Shown here: positions 35,111 through 40,383 of the stretch, piece after piece
Layout: each line of letters opens with the position of its first letter
Position numbering within the stretch: position 1 is the first letter of the stretch
Origin: Candidatus Izemoplasma sp.
GTDB lineage: Bacteria > Bacillota_I > Bacilli_A > Izemoplasmatales > Izemoplasmataceae
Direction of reading: 5' to 3'
DNA: 40,383 nt
Assembly: GCA_007117835.1 (NCBI GenBank)
Contig: SKFU01000016.1
Coordinates: 1-40,383 of the forward strand
Position numbers and translations under genes: made by a program
The notes under the pieces: model-generated
Told to the model about the DNA's origin: nothing
What the model saw: only the letters and a program-made list of their open reading frames with translations
Database searches by the model: none

Positions 35111-35129
35111 AATTTTATAATAGTTTAGC
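35098..35129. promoter_or_regulatory. Operator-like inverted repeat over the operon II -10 region
   Basis: Perfect 10-bp arms GCTAAACTAT and ATAGTTTAGC separated by 12 nt. The left arm overlaps the -10 and the right arm covers the expected start of transcription, so a bound dimer would block RNA polymerase. The ROK-family regulator encoded in the same operon is the natural candidate. Confidence 0.65.
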
Positions 35130-35153
35130 TTATAAATTAATTTAGGAGGATTT

Positions 35154-36599
35154 ATGAACACACGTGCAAACAGCCTAAAGGCAAAATTGGGTTATGGTGT
35201 CGCAGATATTTACGGTGGTGGCGCTTTTTTAATCATCAGTATCATGTACTTGTATTTCTTAACCGATGTCGTACTTTTGGCGGCTTGGATGGCCGGAAGT
35301 ATTCCTTTTGTCGGTCGTGTTTGGGACGCTATAACCGATCCGATTATGGGACGTATTGTGGACCGCACAAAATCTAAGTTTGGCGCCAAGCGTTTTTATT
35401 TACTTATTGGTAGTTTTGTTGCATCGATTACGTTTACATTGATTTGGATTAATGTGACTGGACCTGATTGGTTTCAGTATGTATTTTACTTAGTCACGTT
35501 CGTTTTATTTTCGACTGGATTTACAATCGTTATGGTGCCATACAATGCGTTACTTCCTGACATGGTCACCGATTACCATTTAAGGGGACAATACACGGGT
35601 TTTAGAATGATTTTTTCTGCCGTGTCAGCAATTTTAGGTGGGTTAATACCGAACATCATCATTAACAATTTTGGTGGTGGCACAAGTGGTTATCTTTGGA
35701 TGGGTGTTATTTTCGGATTAATTTTCTTTACGGCAATCATTTTAACGTTTTTTAATACTTGGGAACTCCCCCAAAAAAGCGAAGCAATTGAAGAGAAAAA
35801 AGCATTAAAACATAGTTTAACTGTGTTTAAAAACCGTGCTTTTAAAATGTATTTAGGTATTTTCTTATTTGGTCAAGGCTCGGTTGATTTTATTATGGCG
35901 TTGGTGCTTTATTTCTTGACCTATGTGCTTTTCCAAGGCGATCAATATATATTGGTGATGGCTGGGGTATTAAGTTCACAGTTAATTGCGATGTTTTTAT
36001 ATCAGTTTTTACTGAAAAAACACTCAAAGAAAGTGCCTGCATGGATTGGCTTTCCAATCCAAATCGTGGCGACGCTTGCGATGTTTTTCTTTGCCTATGA
36101 AGGGGCGTCAATTTGGCCGATAGTTGTTTTATCGTTTATGCTTGGTTTCGGTACCGCTGCGGGGACAGTGACATCATTTGCGATTTTAGCCGATATGGCC
36201 GACGTGGATGAATTGATTACCTCACAAAGACGTGCAGGTACGTATTCTGGCATGGCGACTTTTTCCCGTAAAATTGCCAACGGTATCGCCTTAGGTCTTG
36301 TGGGTCTATTACTATGGGTTGTCGGTTATGATGGGAATCTTGATATTCAAACCGCCAATACGGTGATGGGTATCCGTTTAATGTTTATTGTGTTACCGGT
36401 AATCTTTGTACTTTTTGCCCTTTACTTTGTTTACAAATACCCAGTCACCGTTGAAGGTTTTGCGGTGCTACGTAAAGAAATTGATCGCCGTAAAGGTTTG
36501 CGTGATGATGTCATTACCGAGGCGGAAAAAACTCTGTGCGAAGTGATGACTGGCTATGCTTATCAAGACTTATGGAAGAAAGACAATGCCGGCGTTTAA
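35154..36599 (+). CDS. GPH-family sugar:cation symporter (YihO/YihP-like)
   Basis: 481 residues with about twelve membrane helices. The GPH (MelB-type) family signature after helix 2 is clear: VWDAITDPIMGRIVDRTKSKFGAKR (positions ~60-84, with the conserved DxxTDP and DRTxSKxG parts). Members YihO and YihP carry sulfoquinovose and its glycerol glycoside in E. coli, and here the gene precedes a second GH31 enzyme, so a sulfosugar glycoside is the likely cargo. The extra C-terminal tail (~450-481) is hydrophilic. It gives the island a second uptake route beside the ABC system. AGGAGG ribosome site. Its 3' end overlaps the GH31 gene by 14 nt. Confidence 0.88.
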   Translation: MNTRANSLKAKLGYGVADIYGGGAFLIISIMYLYFLTDVVLLAAWMAGSIPFVGRVWDAITDPIMGRIVDRTKSKFGAKRFYLLIGSFVASITFTLIWINVTGPDWFQYVFYLVTFVLFSTGFTIVMVPYNALLPDMVTDYHLRGQYTGFRMIFSAVSAILGGLIPNIIINNFGGGTSGYLWMGVIFGLIFFTAIILTFFNTWELPQKSEAIEEKKALKHSLTVFKNRAFKMYLGIFLFGQGSVDFIMALVLYFLTYVLFQGDQYILVMAGVLSSQLIAMFLYQFLLKKHSKKVPAWIGFPIQIVATLAMFFFAYEGASIWPIVVLSFMLGFGTAAGTVTSFAILADMADVDELITSQRRAGTYSGMATFSRKIANGIALGLVGLLLWVVGYDGNLDIQTANTVMGIRLMFIVLPVIFVLFALYFVYKYPVTVEGFAVLRKEIDRRKGLRDDVITEAEKTLCEVMTGYAYQDLWKKDNAGV

Positions 36600-38535
36600 A
36601 TTTGACGTAGATCAGTTCACGGTGTTTGAACTGATCTTAACTGAATCATACATCGACATTGCTAAAGGCAAATCGAAAGACAAAATGTCTCGTGGTTCTT
36701 ACACCAGCAAAGAAATACTCACGGATCGTCGACGTTTGTTTTACCAAGGCTTTGATAACGGAAAACATTGTTTTAAAGATCAAGAAATCACCGTTTATGC
36801 AACCGCAGAAAACGGTGATTTCACCCATTTAAAATTTGAAGCAATTGACGGGTATAACCGTCTGTGGTTTTACTTAAATGCGTTACCTGAAGAAAAAATA
36901 TATGGGTGTGGTGAACAGTTCACCCACTTTAATCTAAAAACTCAAACAGTTCCTATTTGGGTTAGTGAACACCATTCAGTCAAAAAACTGATTAAAAAAT
37001 ATGTTGCAGCAAAATTAAAGTTATCGGATGATGATTATTTAGGCCGTTATCAAGAACATGCAAGTTATTATGCGCAACCCACGTTTATGTCAAGTTTTCG
37101 GTACGCGGTTCATGTCGATAGCGTCGCTTATGCGACATTTTCATTTCATCCCACACAAACAGTACTGTACTTTCGTGAGTTTCCCAAAACCATTCATTTT
37201 TTTAAGGCCCCGAGTTTTATCGAGTTAGCGCAAACGCTAAATCGCCACTTAGGCATACAACCCAAGTTACCTTATTGGATAGCAGAAGGCGTTATCTTAG
37301 CGATACAAGGTGGCGTAGAAACAATCCAAAGCACATTGGAGGATGCATTAAAAAACGGCATCAAAGTGACTGCGGTATGGGCTCAAGACTGGTCTGGACA
37401 AACACTGACTAAATTTGGGCAACAAGTGTATTGGCATTGGACTGTCGATGAACAAAGATACGCAAACTTAAAACACATGATTGCGGAATGGGAAAAACAA
37501 GGCATCTATTTTTTAGGGTACATGAACCCGTTTTTAAAACAAGGCAGCCCACAGTATGCGCTGGCAAAAAAACAAGGGTATTTAGTGAAAAAAAGTAATC
37601 ACACGCCATATCTCATCAAATCAACGACATTTAATGCCGGGTTAATTGATTTAACCAACACGCAGGCGTACCATTATATTAAAACACTCATTAAGGAAGA
37701 AATGCTGGATTTAGGGTTTGCGGGTTGGATGGCTGATTTCGGTGAATACTTACCAACGGATTCAGTCATTGCTGCTAGTGATCCTTTGTTGGTCCATAAT
37801 CAGTACCCTGAGTTATGGGCGCAGTGCCACAAAGAAGCCATTGATGAGCATCCGAATGATGCGTTTATTTTTACGCGTTCAGCCTACACAAAATCCGTGA
37901 AATATACGCACGCCATGTGGGTTGGCGATCAACATGTTGATTTTTCTGATCAGTATGGCCTCGGGTCTGTAATTCCTGCTTACTTAAGTATGGCGGTTTC
38001 TGGTGTTGGTATCAATCACAGTGACACTGGTGGATACACGACTATATTCCATATGAAACGCAGTGCTGAATTGCTAATTCGATGGGCGGAAATGAATGTA
38101 TTTTCTCCACTTTTTAGAACCCACGAGGGAAACTTGCCACAACGCAATGTGCAGTTCAATGCACCTGAGACAATGGCATTGTTTGCGAAACTAACACAGT
38201 TATATCAAGGCTTATCACCTTATCATAAGCATGTGCGTCACACCTACTATGATCATGCAATCCCGACCATTCGTCCATTGTTTTATCACTATGATGAACC
38301 GTTTGCTTATGACATGCAAAAAGCCTATATGTATGGTGAAGATTTGCTTGTAGCACCGGTATTAAGACCGAACGTTAGAGCACACACTGTCCAGTTACCT
38401 AAAGGCGAATGGATTCATTTAATAACGAAAAAAACATATTATGGCGGCATCCATCAAGTCCCTGCGCCATTAGGTACCCCAACAGCATTTTACCGTGCAC
38501 AATCCGCATTTAAAACGCTGTTTGAAAACCTTTAA
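36586..38535 (+). CDS. Second GH31 alpha-glycosidase, sulfoquinovosidase paralogue with altered sulfonate site
   Basis: 649 residues from the ATG at 36586 (GGAAGA site nearby; an in-frame ATG at 36556 lies further inside the symporter gene). Catalytic residues are intact: nucleophile Asp384 (GWMADFGEYLP) and acid/base Asp448 (WVGDQ). Aligned with YihQ, four of five SQ-recognition residues are kept (Gln241, Gln267, Trp283, Tyr484), but the sulfonate-binding Arg is Gln280 (GQQVYW instead of GKRLFW). It also has a different N-terminal domain sequence and a basic stretch (VKKLIKKYVAAKLK) near the active-site approach. It probably acts on a related but distinct glycoside, or on SQ with altered affinity. 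Coupled to the GPH symporter by a 14-nt overlap. Confidence 0.88.
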   Translation: MPAFKFDVDQFTVFELILTESYIDIAKGKSKDKMSRGSYTSKEILTDRRRLFYQGFDNGKHCFKDQEITVYATAENGDFTHLKFEAIDGYNRLWFYLNALPEEKIYGCGEQFTHFNLKTQTVPIWVSEHHSVKKLIKKYVAAKLKLSDDDYLGRYQEHASYYAQPTFMSSFRYAVHVDSVAYATFSFHPTQTVLYFREFPKTIHFFKAPSFIELAQTLNRHLGIQPKLPYWIAEGVILAIQGGVETIQSTLEDALKNGIKVTAVWAQDWSGQTLTKFGQQVYWHWTVDEQRYANLKHMIAEWEKQGIYFLGYMNPFLKQGSPQYALAKKQGYLVKKSNHTPYLIKSTTFNAGLIDLTNTQAYHYIKTLIKEEMLDLGFAGWMADFGEYLPTDSVIAASDPLLVHNQYPELWAQCHKEAIDEHPNDAFIFTRSAYTKSVKYTHAMWVGDQHVDFSDQYGLGSVIPAYLSMAVSGVGINHSDTGGYTTIFHMKRSAELLIRWAEMNVFSPLFRTHEGNLPQRNVQFNAPETMALFAKLTQLYQGLSPYHKHVRHTYYDHAIPTIRPLFYHYDEPFAYDMQKAYMYGEDLLVAPVLRPNVRAHTVQLPKGEWIHLITKKTYYGGIHQVPAPLGTPTAFYRAQSAFKTLFENL

Positions 38536-38551
38536 TAACAGGAGTGAGTTT

Positions 38552-39556
38552 ATGAACCCATTAACCAAAACACAACTTCGATTACTTGGCACAATTATGA
38601 GTCGTGGCCCGCTTTCACGCAAACAACTATCAGAGCGATTATCGCTGACTAAAGCAGCGATAACATTTACTACCCATGAGTGTTTAGAACTTGGCATACT
38701 GCGTGAGATAGGTACGATTAAAGACACCCGTGTTGGCCGCAAAGAAATCTTATTGGATTTGGTCCCACAAGCAGGGCATGTTTTAGGACTCGATATCAAA
38801 CCCAATCAAATTCGTGTGACATGTCTAAACTTAAAAACTGAGATTGTGATAAACGATGTGTATGATGATCTCACCCAAGCGATTACTGCGCTGAGACACT
38901 ATGCGGCTGCGTTTAACAACGTCATCGGTTTGGGGATTAGTTTAAGACGATTTCATAGCCAACAAAAAGAAGCGTTTCAAGACATTATTGATCACGTAGA
39001 AACATTGGGCATACCGACGCATTACATGAACAACGTGGCGGCCTTAGCTTTGGCCTATAAAACGACTGAGTTTAATGATAAGAATTTTATGTTAATAAAG
39101 TACGGACCTGGGGTTGGTTCAGCGATTATGTTCAACCATAAACTAATCAACACAGAACAAGATAAAGCCTCAGAAATTGGCCATGTGATTTTTGATTGTG
39201 ATAACCAACAAACCCTTGAATCAACGATTGGATATTCGGCATTATTTGGTGATGTCATTGACGATGACGGTATTGTGGATTATTTTTTAGCCCATCCAAA
39301 GACATGTCAGTTTGTGCTTGAACGTTTGGCATTAAGCATTGTGAATGCCCATGCTTTATTATCGCTTGAAAAGATTATTATTGCCGGCCAAATTTTTTCT
39401 AATGAAGCAATTTATAATGCGTTTAAAACGCAGTTGTACGCGTTAAATAAAACCCATCATATCACCTTAAAAAGAATTGATGATTACCGCGATACCAATC
39501 AGAAAAAAGCGGCTTGGATACCACTATATTACACATTTTTAGAAACACTAAATTAA
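38552..39556 (+). CDS. ROK-family transcriptional regulator
   Basis: 334 residues. An N-terminal winged helix-turn-helix (residues ~5-65, RKQLSERLSLTKAAITFTTHECLELG) is followed by a ROK (sugar-kinase-like) sensor domain from ~75. The sensor is degenerate as a kinase: the catalytic Asp of the DNDAN motif is replaced (MNNVAALA, 159-166), and the Cys cluster that binds zinc after EIGH is absent (EIGHVIFDCDNQ). It should therefore bind a sugar without phosphorylating it and act as a repressor of XylR/NagC type. Start at 38552 with AGGAGTGAG upstream. As third gene of operon II it probably controls this operon and perhaps operon I, with SQ or sulfofructose as likely effector. Confidence 0.87.
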   Translation: MNPLTKTQLRLLGTIMSRGPLSRKQLSERLSLTKAAITFTTHECLELGILREIGTIKDTRVGRKEILLDLVPQAGHVLGLDIKPNQIRVTCLNLKTEIVINDVYDDLTQAITALRHYAAAFNNVIGLGISLRRFHSQQKEAFQDIIDHVETLGIPTHYMNNVAALALAYKTTEFNDKNFMLIKYGPGVGSAIMFNHKLINTEQDKASEIGHVIFDCDNQQTLESTIGYSALFGDVIDDDGIVDYFLAHPKTCQFVLERLALSIVNAHALLSLEKIIIAGQIFSNEAIYNAFKTQLYALNKTHHITLKRIDDYRDTNQKKAAWIPLYYTFLETLN

Positions 39557-39568
39557 GGAGTTTAAGCC

Positions 39569-40381
39569 ATGAAGGAAAGTCAAGTCATTAAAAACACCGC
39601 ACATCCCATTACAAAAGCACGTTTAATTAAAGACCTCAATAAACTTAACCTTAAAAATGAGATTGTTTTAACCCATATATCACTGTCAAGTATTGGGTGG
39701 ATCAGTGGTGGGGCAATCACACTGATTCAGGCGTTACTTGAATCGGTTTCAAACAAAGGCACGATTGTGATGCCAACACAAAGTGGTGATAACAGCGATC
39801 CTGCCGATTGGGAAAACCCACCGGTCCCAATCGCATGGCTTCAAACGTTATACGAGACAATGCCTGCTTATGATGTTTTGTCCACCCCAACAAGAAATAT
39901 GGGAAAAACCGCAGAACTGTTTAGAACGTATCCCGGTGTTTATCGCTCTAACCACCCGATGGTATCATTTGCGGCCATTGGCGATGACGCCAATGCGGTG
40001 ATAAAAAACCATGCACTCACACCGATGTTTGGTCATCAAACACCGCTTGATGTACTGTATCAAAAACGGGCTAAAATTGTATTTATTGGCACAGATTATG
40101 ATACGTGTACCGCTTTGCATTATGCCGAATATTTGGCGAAGACTTGCGAGAAAAAAAAGCACAGTTGTGCGCGGTTAAACAATGGTCAACGTGAGTGGGT
40201 ATCATTCACCGACTATGATTATACAGCCGACGATTTTCAGGCAATCGGTTTGGCTTATGAGAAAACCAAGGCAGTAGAAACCATCACCATTGGTCAAGCC
40301 AAATCTAAATGCATTGATTTTAGAGATTTGATTGATTTTGGTACCGACTGGCTTTTAAAAAACCGTCAAACCCATAAATAA
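39569..40381 (+). CDS. AAC(3)-fold N-acetyltransferase (YokD-like)
   Basis: 270 residues of the antibiotic N-acetyltransferase / YokD family. Motifs: VLTHISLSSIGWISGGAITLI near residue 30 (the family H-S-S-l-s-x-i-G-x-v-x-G-G pattern), GTIVMPTQSGDNSDP, PTRNMGKTAELFR, MVSFAAIGDDA, FGHQTPLDVLY and the catalytic His184 in TCTALHYAEYLA. The family transfers acetyl from acetyl-CoA to an amino group; true aminoglycoside 3-N-acetyltransferases are a minority, and others act on unrelated amines. It starts 13 nt after the ROK gene with AAGGAG, so it is co-transcribed with sulfosugar genes. A resistance role is not supported. The stop codon is complete, 2 nt before the window end. Confidence 0.85.
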   Translation: MKESQVIKNTAHPITKARLIKDLNKLNLKNEIVLTHISLSSIGWISGGAITLIQALLESVSNKGTIVMPTQSGDNSDPADWENPPVPIAWLQTLYETMPAYDVLSTPTRNMGKTAELFRTYPGVYRSNHPMVSFAAIGDDANAVIKNHALTPMFGHQTPLDVLYQKRAKIVFIGTDYDTCTALHYAEYLAKTCEKKKHSCARLNNGQREWVSFTDYDYTADDFQAIGLAYEKTKAVETITIGQAKSKCIDFRDLIDFGTDWLLKNRQTHK

Positions 40382-40383
40382 AG

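Noticed and set aside
39569-40381. Aminoglycoside resistance gene
   Set aside because: Fold and catalytic His match the AAC(3) superfamily, but most members are not resistance enzymes. There is no mobile-element context and it is co-transcribed with sulfosugar genes.
1-40383. Mycoplasma-type code with TGA as tryptophan
   Set aside because: Trp in conserved motifs is encoded by TGG, and several genes (for example those ending at 8772, 10190 and 34090) stop at TGA in places where reading through would ruin the gene boundary.
1-40383. Insertion sequences, prophage, CRISPR or tRNA genes
   Set aside because: No transposase or integrase motif, no regularly spaced repeats and no tRNA-like cloverleaf was noticed on reading; a formal search was not possible here.

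Overview
The window reads as a moderately low-GC Gram-positive-type bacterium, most like a standard-code member of the Mollicutes/Acholeplasma-Izemoplasma group or a related Firmicute. This placement is an inference. It rests on strong Shine-Dalgarno sites, six lipobox lipoproteins with no outer-membrane proteins, TGG for tryptophan with TGA used as a real stop, and the gene families seen. No rRNA, tRNA, CRISPR array, insertion sequence or phage gene was recognised, and no gene-free gap exceeds about 260 bases.

Left part (1-20.6 kb), mostly housekeeping and surface genes. These are the C-terminus of a membrane protein cut by the window edge, a convergent HAD phosphatase, an amidase-signature protein, a large PAS-GGDEF-HD-GYP membrane sensor, an M20 peptidase, and a lipoprotein with two similar halves. 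A four-gene run follows (YczE-like membrane protein, SagB-type nitroreductase, TspO-like membrane protein, GNAT acetyltransferase). Then come a GH13 oligo-1,6-glucosidase, a 5'-nucleotidase-like lipoprotein, a cysteine-desulfidase-family protein, a DUF4349 lipoprotein on the minus strand, an ABC-F ATPase, a small FMN-binding lipoprotein and an RCC1-repeat lipoprotein.

Right part (20.7-40.4 kb), a sulfoquinovose (SQ) catabolic island of the transketolase type (sulfo-TK). Operon I (20.8-35.0 kb) holds a DUF4867 SQ isomerase (sqvD), a GH31 sulfoquinovosidase with a complete sulfonate-binding signature, an ABC sugar importer without its ATPase, a FucI/AraA-like isomerase, and a split transketolase (sqwGH). 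It continues with an RpiB-like isomerase (sqwI), a MatC/SLC13-like transporter, a CoA-acylating aldehyde dehydrogenase (sqwD) and a two-subunit ADP-forming acyl-CoA synthetase (sqwKL). Operon II (35.1-40.4 kb) has a GPH-family symporter (YihO/YihP type), a second GH31 enzyme, a ROK-family regulator and an AAC(3)-fold acetyltransferase.

How the genes would work together: SQ glycosides are imported by the ABC or GPH system and hydrolysed to SQ, and SQ is isomerised to sulfofructose. Transketolase removes two C2 units in succession onto glyceraldehyde-3-phosphate, with the RpiB-like enzyme isomerising sulfoerythrose to sulfoerythrulose in between. The product sulfoacetaldehyde is oxidised to sulfoacetyl-CoA and cleaved to sulfoacetate with ATP formation, and sulfoacetate is exported. 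The core pathway is known from other fermentative bacteria. The less expected parts are a second GH31 whose key sulfonate-binding Arg is Gln, an RpiB-like enzyme that has lost the ring-opening His and phosphate-binding residues, a FucI-like isomerase with no assigned step, an unusual exporter family, an acetyltransferase in the operon, and two related promoter regions with operator-like palindromes.
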